In this document: positions 1 to 10,654 of the stretch, one piece after another | Layout: each line of letters begins with the position of its first letter | Numbering within the stretch: the first letter of the stretch is position 1 | The notes under the pieces: model-generated | Databases searched by the model: none | What the model saw: the letters and a program-made list of their open reading frames with translations, nothing else | Told to the model about the DNA's origin: nothing | Translations under genes and position numbers: made by a program | Assembly: GCF_002775205.1 (NCBI RefSeq) | Contig: NC_036451.1 | Location: forward strand, 22,368,351-22,432,350 | Direction: 5' to 3' | Length of the DNA: 64,000 nucleotides | Origin: Xiphophorus maculatus | Lineage: Eukaryota > Chordata > Actinopteri > Cyprinodontiformes > Poeciliidae

Positions 1-47
1 CTATCCTCAACAAATATTGTGAGTAATGTGTCCTGGAGCAGATCTAC

Positions 48-3000
48 CTCTCTCTGGTAATTAATGTCTGCTCCTTGCATAATGAGCTCTTTGACGCACT
101 CATAATGGCCGTTGTATGACGCCACCATCAGCGCTGTCGTTCCATACTGCAATAACAAAAAAAACCCAAAAAAACAAACAAACATACAATTAGTCAACCC
201 ATTAGAATGTTGCATTTATTCATAATCTGGCACTGGTATTAAAAATGGCTGCAGTTAACAGATTTTGCTCCTTCTTCAGCGCCTGTCACATGTGAGGTTC
301 CCAGGATTTCCTGCTTTGGCTTTTATTTTTGGTTTACGCATTTCTTCTTATTGTCTGAAGTTAAATTCGACCAAATTTTTCTTGTTTCCCCAAATAAGAT
401 ACAGGTGTGTTCTGGGCGTGGCCACAGGTGTGCCTCCAATTAACTCAAATATGTCGATTAGCCTATCAGAAGTTTTCAAGTCGTGAGATCATCAAATGGG
501 CTTTTCCTCATTGCTTAAAGAGGAAGAGATCATTCTGCATGTAAACTTTTGATTTTGAAGACATGAATAAATAAATCTTTGAAATATTTGTTCTTCTAAT
601 TTTGTGGCAATAAGCAGCTTGGTATTTTTAATTAACCTAACACAAGAAAAGTCAGACAGTGAAAAAAAAAGATGTGTATATGTCTTTTAATACTGTATAT
701 TCAGGTATTGGGAGTACCTGTAAGATTTTTTTTTTTTTGTCAAATTGTTTATTATTTGTTTTTCACATTTTTGTTTTTTACTGTCTGCTTGTCTGGTATG
801 CAAAATATTTTTTAACTCTTGGTGTTTAAAGGTGTTATATAAGTGAGAATGTACAAGAGAAGACAAACAAAGACAAAAGCCATAATAAAAAAAAGAAACA
901 TGCATTCAAAATAAAGAAGACAATCCCCACAAAAAAAATCTTGGTGATAAGAGAACTGCAATAGTGAGATGCGGATAAATTCACATTATGCAAACTGAAA
1001 AAAAAAAAAAAGTATACACATACAAACACAAACACATGCTCCACAGAGGTAACGCTCGACGCTCTCTGTATCTCTGCCACAGGCGGGTTACGGTTACAGC
1101 GTGCGGCTGAGCGGCATGCAGCGTCCGTACACTGTCTCTGCAGTCGGCGTCCACTCGCCCGCTGTTGAGCAGCAGCTGAAGCAGAGCCAGGTTTCCCTTC
1201 CTGGCCGCCCAGAACCCGGCGTTAGCCAGGGGTGTTTCCTTCTGCAGGGGGGTAAATGCACACAACAACCGCTCCCACTGAAACCACCATTATAGCATTA
1301 CACACTCTGACAGCAGAGAGTGGCCACCGTGGTGTGTGACCAGGTGTCACCACTAAGAGTAGATGCTGCACAGGTTGCTGTGTCTGTGTGCAGCTGAGAG
1401 GTCAGTAACTGTCAGGTCTAAATACCTATTAGAGACAATTAAACAAATACAGGAAAGACAAGAGAGTTAGATTCTTTTATACTCGCGAGGAGAGCAGACA
1501 GAGAGATGTTTCCAGTTACAAATCTCCACCTACTCTGGAAACACATCTCCCGCTCCCTCTATTTTATTGATCTTTAGGAACCTGCCACAAGGGGCGCTGC
1601 AACCCTATGGGGTGGGGTCAAAGCATTCATCACATGGTTGCAGCGCTAAATAACATTCACTTCTAGACACATGTTATCTATACTCTAAATCTTTCTTGCT
1701 CCAGGCCCGGTGTGAAACAAGACACATTGCATAGCTTCAAAGCAACGGCTTTGTATCACAAAGCAGCACAGAGCAGAGTTTATTGTCAGGCCTGTAAAAC
1801 TCTGCTGGGAGCAATTAACACCTCTGTCTTGTAGGAAGTCCTGCAGGGCAACAGCTGCTGAGAGTAGCTGTCACCCCTATTTCCCAGGGCAGTCTCAGGA
1901 TAGAATCAAAGTTATTTAACACACAGAAACATTATCTAAATGTAACTACAAGGCTACATGATACAACAAATATTTGATAATTACTAATAATACAATTTAT
2001 CCAACAGTTCCCTCCTGTTTATCGAATATTTGGTGTCGTCTAATATCCCTCCAAAAACAGTCACTTCAAATGATTTCCGCTGGGAGTTCATTTTTTTGAA
2101 AGCAAACATTTTTACACTCAGGGGTTATACCCAGTCCAAAAATTAGGATCTGGATACCTGTCAGAAGAAGAGTCATCATCAGAGTAGGCTTTGTCAACAT
2201 CAGATTTTTTCTCTAATAAAGGATACATCTGTGCCATCTGGTCCTCCATGGGTGAAATCGCTGTGGTAATGAGACGGTTGAACAAAGAACGCAGGCACGG
2301 AACAAAACAACATCCACACAAAGTCAAAATTGCAGCAAATACTGCAATTGATACTAAGACAGAGGACACAAGGTTTCTATACTTCCCAAAAGCATCCATC
2401 CATGCATCCCACATGGAAGTATCCACTCCAGAGTGTTCCTTCATTTTGCCATTAAGGGTGCGAAGCCCTGTAATGGCCTTCGTTAAGCTTCCATCAGCTG
2501 CTGTATTGTTTGGTAAAAATGTGCAACATTTTTCTCCAAAAATCATGCACACCCCTCCTTTCTCAGCCAGCAGCATGTCAAGAGCTATGCGGTTCTGAAA
2601 AGCCATCAGTGAAGTAGCAGGCAGCTGTTCATACACTGCCTCGAAACCAGCCTGTGTCCAGTTTCCCAGTTTTTGTACATTGTAATGGATGTAATTTATT
2701 CCGTCTACGTTTTTGTTAATCGTGCACCACCAACAAATTGTAGATTCAACCCCACCCTGATCAACTAATTTATATTCATCAGGCACTCCACGAGGGACCC
2801 CGATGGCATCGATGTATGTCGGATCAGTATCTGTATTTTCCATGTCACTTCACGTTTCTGTAAGTGTTGCCTCTTCTGAAACAAAACACTAGACAAAAAA
2901 AGTATTAGATCTTCAGCAGATGTAGGACAGACATATACAGGCAATAACAGAGAAAACTAATGCACAAAACCCCGTTACCACCAGCTTCAAAAGACATGTT

Positions 3001-6000
3001 TCTAAAGTAATGTTTTGCCAAAATGTTAAACATATGCAGATCTTTCTCTTAAACCAATCTTATAAAATAGAACTAAACAAACAAAACAATAAACAAAAAC
3101 TTCAAATTTGTTGCAGTTGTACAGTTTACATTTATCATCAAAACAATGAATATCAAAGTGAATTAGACAGTCCAATTTAAATTACTTTTATAGTACAAAC
3201 TGGATCTTACTAGTTATTTGTCTAAAACATTCAACATGCTTTCCTTAAACAAAAATTCAAAAGAGTTAGACCTGGAGAAATTATAATGTCAATGTATAAT
3301 TTAACAAATCTAGGCATTTTCAGAATATACCAATTTTACCTAGGTCTTTTGCTTGTCGTTGAATTTAAAGTTCTATTCAGAACCATTTTAAATGGATGTA
3401 AATCAAAACAAAAATCAAGTTTAGAAAAATCATTATAATCCCACCTGAGTACTTTTACTGATTAGTGATAACTTTAATCAATAACAGATTCTTCAAAACA
3501 TTTCTTTAAACATTTTTTGCTCCATTAAATTAATGCTCTGAAAATGGCTAACACAATAATATTTTTAATTTCTATAATTGTTTTCCTAAATTAATTTACC
3601 AAAATATGCTTCATTAATCGCTATAATTTTGTTATCTATTGTTTCAAAATCCTTTAGCCCATTGCAGAACATGTTTCAATGGAGAACGACTCAAATCCAT
3701 TCAAAAGAAACATATATTTCACCAGACCATATCTTTCCTTTCACTTTTTATGTGTAACACGGATCAAACGTTCTTCAAAAATAAAAAATATTATTCAAGT
3801 AATATAAAAGATAAACCTATAACAATATTCTCCCCCCAGATGATGCATTACTCGCTAATGCATCATACTTCTACTACTTTAAATAACGATGTTGATAAAA
3901 CAGGTTTATGATGTTCCCTGAGAAATTCTACCAAATTCAATGCTGCCTTTTTCCCAAAAGGTAAAACTCGTCAAAACAAACAAAACAATTTATGTTATCA
4001 TGCTTTATCTTCAAGATTACTATTTTCCCAAAACACTTCACATTACAGTTTTAAAGCTCCTTATCACATTTAACTCTTATGATTGTCAAATAATTCATTT
4101 TACAAACTCCTCAAAAATTTTCACTAGTGTTTGACAAGGCGTGTTTACCAATTTAGACTCTGTGAAGGTTTCGCATTAACCAGCCAGAGAGACGGTGAAG
4201 AAAATTCAAAATATAGTCAACAAAAAATCAAAAAATGATAAATTGGGCCCAAACTAAAATCAACATAACAAAGTACAATGCAGTCGGTAACAGAACAAAC
4301 TCAAGCACAAACTGACTTAACAAGACATGAGGGGAACTTAGATAATGGCTGATCAGACCATTAACACACACTAAGGGGCAATTAAACACACAAAACCCTA
4401 ACAAATACTGGTCAGTATATCACTAAATCTACAAATGAAAGAAATTAAAATAAAAACCAAATTTCCCCTCCCCTTTTTGAACGGGTCAAGAGGAAACTGG
4501 TAACTCAAAAGAAAGAAATGAATTCGTTATATTTAACAAAATATAGAAGAACTGACACTTATAGCTTAAATAAAAAGTCAGACTAATGAAAACAAATTTA
4601 AAGATGGGAGAGACAATGATGTGCCTCACAGCAGCTTGTCCTTTTCTGCTGAACTGCTGTAAGCAGAGGTTACTTCGCACTTAAAATTAGTGGTATGCAA
4701 GGAGGCTTCACATGTTAATTAGTTGAATCTAGTGGGGTAGCAGTTACAGCCCAACTCTGTGGCCCCCCTGCGGAGCTGCTGCAAGGGGGGGGGCTGCAAG
4801 TCTCCTGATCTACATCATTCACTACAAAAATTCCACCAGATCCTCTTTAATTAACCCATAAGTTATTTCTAACTTAATATTATCCTTCAACAACAAATTT
4901 GTACAGTGTAGCAAACTTTTTCTATATTCAATCAATTTCTAGTTAACAAGTGAGTTACTTCTATTGTATTCTGTCTTATTCATCCATAATTCCTGTAGAT
5001 TTAATAATATTTTATCTATCCTAAAGTTTTGGTCAGTTTAAAAAGACTGATTTTGAAACTATCTAGAATCGGTTGCATACTGCAGTTTGTTGTTATCGGA
5101 GCAATGCCTCTTACAGTTAGAGCCTGTTTCTATTTATTTATTAACTTTATTTCCTTATTTCATTTGCAGCCCTCTCTTCTTTCTGTAGGCACTTTTTTGA
5201 AATGAAATGACCTTTTGTAATGCATTAAAAGTTCTTAAAAAAAATAAATAAATCCATAAATAGAATCTTTTAATAGGTCTGCACGAGTTACTGGTTTTCC
5301 TGTAGAAGTTATCATACCCCTATTTTGCCAGTACTGTGCAAACGTGTGTACTGTTGCAAACGCATATTGACTATCGGTGTAATCGTCACTGCTTTATCTT
5401 TCATTAGTTTACAAGCGGTGGTTAGCGCTATCAATGCTGCAGCCTGAGCCGAGTAGTGTGAGGGAAGTTTTTTAGCTTTTAACACTATTTTTTTTTAGTC
5501 ACTACTGCATAACCGGTTTGAGTTTTCCCTTGTACATTTTTCTTTGAGGAACCATCAACAAAAAGTATTTCACCGTGATCTAATGGTAGATCTTTTAAAT
5601 CATTTCTACTCTTTGCATTTTGTTCTGCCATTTCCTGACAATCATGCTTTGTACCATCATCTGGAAGAGGTAACAAAGTTGCAGGATCTTAAAATCGTGC
5701 ATCTTTCAATAGTCAGACGAGGTTGCGATAATAATGTGCTCATACAAGTGAGATGCCTCGCAGGCGATAAAAAATCATATTTGTTTGTAATAATAGTGCT
5801 GAAACTGCATGTGGTACTTTTAATGTTAACGGATGAAACAGTACAATAGGAGCACTAACTTCTACTGCCATAGAAGCAGCAATCACTGCTCTCACACAGG
5901 GAGGCTGGGCACACGCCACACTATCAAGTTTGGAAGAAAAATATGCTATTGGTCTCATTTTATCACCATGTTGCTGAACTAGCACCGAGGTCATATACTG

Positions 6001-9000
6001 ACCTTTGCAATCCACCATCTGGAAAAAATGTTTTTTATAGTCTGGTAAGGCGAGCGCAGCACTTGACACTAGGGCCTGCTTTATTTCACTTAGTGCTGTC
6101 TCTGCTGCCTCTGTCCATTCCAAAGAGGAAGACATTTTTAAATTTTTTTTTTTCCATATATTAGTTTGCTTAAAGGAACCACTATTACTGCAGAATTAGG
6201 CACCCAGTCTCAACAATAGTTAGTTAACCCTAGAAAAGACATCATCTGTGTTTTGGGGTTTTTTTTTTTTTTTAGTTTATTTAAAACAGAGTTACATGCG
6301 GGGAGGTCCACGTTCTATATACCAGAATCGTGGACGCTGCTCCATCTTCCCCTACATTTGGATTTGCTAACTGTATCATAGGATAAAGATTAGTCGTGTG
6401 TGGCTGACTATTTGCCTCTTCTGAAGGGCAACATGGGGGAGGGAGAAAAGCCCAGTGGGAGCTGCAATTCCCTGCACCAAAGTTTCTCCCCAGTTCTTAG
6501 ACCACTTAAAGTTTGCTTTTCGTATTATTTGTTTCTCCCCTTCTGTTTTGTTATTTTGGTATTTGGTAACTTCAGCTACTTCCCCTCCCCCTCCTGCTGC
6601 TCGACTGCCTGTTAACCGCTATGTGCCCATCAGTGGTTGGAATCAAAACTAATCCTAGCTACATAAGGCCATCCCTGCATAAAAAGTGTTATTTCTGGTC
6701 TTACACTGTCCATAGATAATAAATCCTGTAGATTTAAATTGGACTTCTTCACTCTCTAAACTTTCTGATTCTAGTCATGCTGACTGATCTATGTATTTTT
6801 TTCTGGGCAATGTCTGGCTATGTGTCCTTCCTTCCCACAACACCAACATCCTAAATAATTTTGTTTGAAATTATTTTGTCTGTAATTATTTTGTCTGTAG
6901 TTCCCTCTTCCCATTCTCCCTCTCTGTCCTCTGGGGTTCTGACCTCTACCCCTAAATCTTCCTCTTCCTCTCCTGTCGTGATATAATATTTGCTCCTCAT
7001 CTGGGAAAAAGGCTCCTGAAACCTTTGTCTGTTCTTTTGAGACCTTTTCTACGTGTATAGCGTGGTTAATGCATCCATCTAAAATCCCAGTTTTCAATCC
7101 TACGTAATGTTGATGTATTCTCAGGCTGTATTCATCAAACGATTCTTCCTCCTCTTCTCTTTTTTGTGCTAATTCCAACCAAAATTTTACATCCTCATAC
7201 CCTTCTTTGCGCATTTTCTTTGGGTTTGACTTTGTTTTTTGCTTTATTTCATCCTGCAGTACTGTTAGTTTCTGTGAGTTTAGACGGCCGTCAAAGTTAT
7301 AGTTTGTTATCCATTTATCTAAATGTTTTATTTTATGCGGATCCTGATTTTCAACATATTTCCAGTCATTTGATTTTAAACTGGCTGTCGGCTTAATTTT
7401 ACTTAGACTCTTCCCCATTTTTTTTTGTTTTTTTTACAATTTAGCCCAGTTTGTCCGACTCATAGGGAATCCTATAAACTGGAGATCTTTTCAGTAGGCC
7501 AGCAATTAAAAATACCTGTAGTGGTAACCCCCGCTTCAACTCTTTCGAGTGGGGGGTTCTTACCTCTGCATCCAAGACAGGTTTGCTGGTTACAACCCTA
7601 CTGTTTTTATATGAGATAAAACACCAAGCGGTATTTATATCTCCAATCACACTCACAATCACACGTGTTGTTGCTGCGGAATTTAAGCTCCTGCTCAGCC
7701 GGACTCCGCCATCCGTTCCAATTACAATTTTAATGCCTGATTTAAATATTTTTATTATTGATTAAAGTTTATTATTATATATCGAATTGAGGAAATTTTA
7801 TTATTTTAATTTTTTATCGGCTAATTGATTAAATTTTATTATTTTTATTTTTTATCTTCCAATTTATTAAATTTTACTGCAGGTTAATACTAGGCTCCGT
7901 GCGCCTTTTCCACGAAATTTTTACGTAAGGACTTCGGACGCCCTTCACGGATTCAGTTTTATTTTTTACCTGTTAGAGTCTAGAATGTCCAGGGTTTTCT
8001 TATTCGCGCAATGACCCGCAGTCATTCGCCACACTTTTAAACAAGAATCTACTCACCCTCTCCTGTCTTCCCGTCAGAGCCGTCAACCGTAAGATCCCAG
8101 CAGGCAGGCAGAGCGCCAGCCCTTGAACAGGTTCTGATAAGCTTCCACTAGGAAACTTGCCGTGCGCACGGTCTTTACTGGGGTCCACCATGCCCGCTGG
8201 AATCCTTCCGGTATTTTGGCATCCGGCTGCGAAGGACCAAATAATGTCAGGTCTAAATACCTATTAGAGACAATTAAACAAATACAGGAAAGACAAGAGA
8301 GTTAGATTCTTTTATACTCGCGAGGAGAGCAGACAGAGAGATGTTTCCAGTTACAAATCTCCACCTACTCTGGAAACACATCTCCCGCTCCCTCTATTTT
8401 ATTGATCTTTAGGAACCTGCCACAAGGGGCGCTGCAACCCTATGGGGTGGGGTCAAAGCATTCATCACATGGTTGCAGCGCTAAATAACATTCACTTCTA
8501 GACACATGTTATCTATACTCTAAATCTTTCTTGCTCCAGGCCCGGTGTGAAACAAGACACATTGCATAGCTTCAAAGCAACGGCTTTGTATCACAAAGCA
8601 GCACAGAGCAGAGTTTATTGTCAGGCCTGTAAAACTCTGCTGGGAGCAATTAACACCTCTGTCTTGTAGGAAGTCCTGCAGGGCAACAGCTGCTGAGAGT
8701 AGCTGTCACCCCTATTTCCCAGGGCAGTCTCAGGATAGAATCAAAGTTATTTAACACACAGAAACATTATCTAAATGTAACTACAAGGCTACATGATACA
8801 ACAAATATTTGATAATTACTAATAATACAATTTATCCAACAGTAACCCATTAAGACAGATCAGTGGTCTCTAGGCAACCCAAAACGTTTATTTTTTGGGT
8901 AAGTCTAACTCTTCAACCTAAAATTCAGTTACTTTTACTTTCTTGGGGGGACGTGGACTTTTTTTATGGAGTTCCATTTGTGCAAATGAGCATATTTTTG

Positions 9001-10094
9001 GCACAAATAGAACCCCATAGAAGTAGTTTCACTAGGCTGTCTTTTTTACTTTTCCTTGAGTAATATTTTTTTAAGTATTGCTACTCTACAGAAGAACGTC
9101 TGCTCACTCTACCGGAAGTGAGTAACTTCACTAGAAGAAGAAAATCAAAAGATTCATGAGACGCACACACACCTGCAGCTTACGCTAAAGCATAGCTTCT
9201 TGTTTGGTCTAAAGTTTTGTTTGTCTGTTATTTTCTACCTGCTCAATCTTTTATTTGTATTAATTTCTTTCATTTTACTCATTACAAACTGGACATAACT
9301 TTGCATTTTTGCCTGTCTGATTACGTCATTTTTAACTATTCTGATCATTATTCAGCACTTGACTGGCCTTTTAACCAGATATTCTTTGAGTAATTTCTTG
9401 GACAGTTTTTACTTTTACTAGGTTTACTATGAAGTAGTGCTAGTCAGGTTCACGAATGTCCTTCAACAGTTACAAATGGACAGCTTTTTGGTTATTTTCT
9501 GTCCAGTCTTTGTCCTTGACCGTAACACACATTTGTACAGAGTGTGTTTTTTGGGGTTAAAAAACTAAAAGAGGACCAGCAAACATGACAGGAGATGTAC
9601 TATATCTTCACAAACGGGAACAACTCTAAACATCGAGCAGACCCTGGGAGATGCATCACGGTTCGGCTCAGTTACGAACCATTGATTGCCACCACTTAAA
9701 GAGATTAGTTTAAGAACGTCGGCCTCGTAGGAAACCAACAAAAGTATAATTAATAAAACGAGGACTAACTTAAAAATGTTGTTTGCTGTTGTTATTCTGA
9801 ACAGTCAGGATTGTTCATAAACACCCAAGATGTATTCGTCAAAGACTCGTGAGCCATTTAATGCAGCTATTGTGCCCCCGGACATGTGCTACACTGTTTG
9901 AGTCAGTCTAATGTAACAATCTATTCCCTTTACACTTAAACACATCACGTCATTAAACAAATCCTGACTATACAGCAGTCTGCTTTTGACCAGCAGCAGC
10001 TGCTGCCGTGTGTCCGGTGATGATGCGGGCCGTTTCAGGCAGGCTGCCCGGGCAAAGATGGATGGAGAAAGCTGCGTTTTACCTTGAAAGACAT
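48..10094 (-). CDS. ankrd29: ankrd29 (ankyrin repeat domain 29), 5' part, three coding exons
   Basis: Coding exons on the minus strand, in transcript order: 10083-10094, 1131-1241 and 48-146; the rest lies off the left edge. All junctions are phase 0. Exon 1 encodes only MSFK, exon 2 begins KETPLANAGFWAARKGN and ends VDADCRDS, and exon 3 is exactly 33 residues (YGTTALMVASYNGHYECV...), one ankyrin repeat with the TALMVA.YNGH core. This matches the start of vertebrate ANKRD29, a protein built almost entirely of ankyrin repeats whose biochemical role is poorly known. Splice sites are good: GTAAAA after exon 1, CTGCAG before exon 2, GTACGG after it, TTGCAG before exon 3 and GTAGAT after it. Intron 1 (1242-10082) carries a complete provirus. 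Next to lama3 in human as well, so synteny supports the name. Confidence 0.9.
1410..2006 (-). repeat. 3' LTR of the provirus
   Basis: 597 bp, directly repeated at 8245-8841 with a constant offset of 6,835 bases and no difference that I can see. In sense direction it begins TGTTGG and ends CTGACA. On the minus strand it contains an AATAAA (1568-1563) and, further along, a TATAAAA (1481-1475); the polyadenylation-like signal thus precedes the TATA-like one, an unusual order. Preceded in plus coordinates by target duplication GTAAC at 1405-1409. Confidence 0.95.
2007..2016 (-). other. Polypurine tract of the provirus
   Basis: On the minus strand AGGAGGGAAC lies immediately upstream of the 3' LTR, the place and composition of a plus-strand primer tract. 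Confidence 0.7.
2118..2843 (-). CDS. env: Proviral Env fragment: transmembrane subunit, open (241 aa)
   Basis: An open 241-codon frame. It has the heptad/immunosuppressive-type stretch (NRIALDMLLAEKGGVC), directly followed by CMIFGEKCC, the CX6CC motif of gamma-type envelopes. A hydrophobic membrane span (about residues 160-182, SVLVSIAVFAAILTLCGCC) precedes a long cytoplasmic tail with YPLL, a YxxPhi sorting-type motif, and an acidic Ser/Asp run. The receptor-binding SU subunit, furin site and fusion peptide are absent, and the start at MENTDTD carries no signal peptide. It ends about 100 bases before the purine tract. Whether it is translated, probably from a spliced RNA, is unknown. Confidence 0.82.
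   Translation of the reverse strand: MENTDTDPTYIDAIGVPRGVPDEYKLVDQGGVESTICWWCTINKNVDGINYIHYNVQKLGNWTQAGFEAVYEQLPATSLMAFQNRIALDMLLAEKGGVCMIFGEKCCTFLPNNTAADGSLTKAITGLRTLNGKMKEHSGVDTSMWDAWMDAFGKYRNLVSSVLVSIAVFAAILTLCGCCFVPCLRSLFNRLITTAISPMEDQMAQMYPLLEKKSDVDKAYSDDDSSSDRYPDPNFWTGYNP
2844..5259 (-). other. AT-rich interior of the provirus without recognisable coding
   Basis: This lies where integrase and SU are expected. It is strongly AT-rich with only short open frames on both strands. A G/C-rich patch sits at about 4760-4795 (a run of C and a run of G). I see no integrase HHCC or DDE motif and no SU cysteine pattern. Confidence 0.5.
5260..6260 (-). pseudogene. pol: Proviral pol remnant: RT thumb/connection and RNase H, broken
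   Basis: Minus-strand fragments read as the end of reverse transcriptase (FLGLTNYC, then ALPDYKKHF, RPIAYFSSKLDSVA) and RNase H (ILFVDGSS, LPSHYSAQAAALIALTTA, then a TDSQ region). Breaks: an in-frame stop at 6212-6210, where relatives have Arg; frame shifts near 5,770 and 5,690; and a one-base loss near 5,380, just before the RNase H TDSQ motif. The fingers/palm part of RT with its YxDD motif, the protease and the integrase are not recognisable in the element. The product cannot be functional. Confidence 0.85.
6789..7418 (-). CDS. gag: Proviral Gag-like protein, shortened, open (209 aa)
   Basis: An uninterrupted 209-codon frame starting MGKSLSK, a plausible N-myristoylation signal of a matrix protein. 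The middle is charged and helical. About residues 150-172 form an Arg/Gly-rich RGRG/RGQRGR stretch, followed by an Asn/Gln/Tyr repeat (NYRQN units). Near the C-terminus there is one CCHC zinc knuckle, CWCCGKEGHIARHC (C-x2-C-x4-H-x4-C). Retroviral Gag usually exceeds 450 residues, so most of the capsid domain appears missing; matrix-like and nucleocapsid-like ends remain. The codons after the knuckle soon reach a stop, and no protease motif follows. It lies 802 bases downstream of the primer-binding site. Confidence 0.8.
   Translation of the reverse strand: MGKSLSKIKPTASLKSNDWKYVENQDPHKIKHLDKWITNYNFDGRLNSQKLTVLQDEIKQKTKSNPKKMRKEGYEDVKFWLELAQKREEEEESFDEYSLRIHQHYVGLKTGILDGCINHAIHVEKVSKEQTKVSGAFFPDEEQILYHDRRGRGRFRGRGQNPRGQRGRMGRGNYRQNNYRQNNFKQNYLGCWCCGKEGHIARHCPEKNT
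7419..8220 (-). other. Proviral leader
   Basis: About 800 bases between primer-binding site and gag start, the usual place of packaging signal and splice donor. It is AT-rich in its gag-proximal half. I cannot point to a specific packaging structure. Confidence 0.5.
8221..8239 (-). other. Proviral primer-binding site, tRNA-Tyr-like
   Basis: On the minus strand this reads TGGTCCTTCGCAGCCGGAT, five bases inside the 5' LTR. It matches the complement of the 3' end of vertebrate tRNA-Tyr (CCA plus the acceptor and T-arm strands) except for one extra C. The tRNA assignment rests on my memory of the tRNA-Tyr sequence. Confidence 0.6.
8245..8841 (-). repeat. 5' LTR of the provirus
   Basis: 597 bp, the partner of 1410-2006. 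It would hold the proviral promoter, which points in the same direction as ankrd29 transcription. The outer flank carries the duplicated target GTAAC at 8842-8846. Confidence 0.95.
8847..10082. other. Distal part of ankrd29 intron 1
   Basis: AT-rich unique-looking DNA between the provirus and ankrd29 exon 1. I see no exon, RNA gene or clear repeat. Confidence 0.5.
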
Positions 10095-10330
10095 CCTGCA
10101 GACCTCAGTCGTGACTCATGGCGCTCCGTTGATGCGCACTCACTCATTAGGCGCGATGCTGCGCGTAATTTGCCTGTTTTGCCGCACCGTGTTTGGGTGT
10201 TGCCCCCGTCGCGGACATCATAATAACAGCGGGAGCGAGTCAGCTGTATGAGCTCAGCCTCTGCAGTGGACCCCGCAAGGAGGAATCACCGCCAGCAGAG
10301 GGCGCTGCAGAATACCGGTGGGGAAAAAAA
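10083..10330 (-). promoter_or_regulatory. ankrd29: ankrd29 exon 1, 5' UTR and probable promoter
   Basis: The start codon is at 10094-10092 and only 12 coding bases precede the donor GTAAAA at 10082. Above it, roughly 10095-10310 is richer in G+C and CpG than its surroundings, as expected for a 5' UTR or promoter. A consensus AP-1 site (TGACTCA) lies at 10112-10118. No TATA box is obvious. The transcription start is not determined. A 22-base A run follows at about 10323-10344. Confidence 0.5.
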
Positions 10331-10654
10331 AAAAAAAAAAAAAATCAAGTATCCACTTCTTCTCCCAACTATTACGATCAAACTCAAGGTAGACGTATTT
10401 GAACGTTTAAACGGTAGGATAATTTTGTGCTTTGTTTGTGTTATTTTCCTCCAGAATTGCACAAGTCAAGTCATAAATCAAAAGTTCCTCAAATAAAAAG
10501 TATTAGCTTAAAAATGGGTACAATGGCTCACACAACCCTTTTCACATTAAAAGGACAACCTTTACTGTACTTTACTGTAATTTTACAGGACAAATACAAA
10601 ATCATCTGTAACAGTGATCTGACATAGAGTTTAAAAAAGTTGCTTTATGAATAA

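Larger units (their letters stand above)
1410..8841 (-). mobile_element. Endogenous retrovirus (provirus) in ankrd29 intron 1
   Basis: A 7,432-bp LTR element on the minus strand, parts in sense order: 5' LTR 8245-8841, primer-binding site 8221-8239, leader, gag 7418-6789, broken pol about 6260-5260, an unassigned AT-rich stretch, env transmembrane part 2843-2118, purine tract at 2016-2007, 3' LTR 1410-2006. Both LTRs start TG and end CA and are flanked by the 5-bp duplication GTAAC (1405-1409 and 8842-8846). RT/RNase H and TM resemble the gamma/epsilon-like retroviruses common in fish. The LTRs look identical by eye, implying recent insertion, yet pol has a stop and several frame breaks, and no protease, integrase or SU region is recognisable. 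It is therefore a defective copy. Confidence 0.93.

Noticed and set aside
3639..4134. Plus-strand frames in the provirus interior
   Set aside because: Very AT-rich, on the strand opposite to the provirus, no motif; chance frames.
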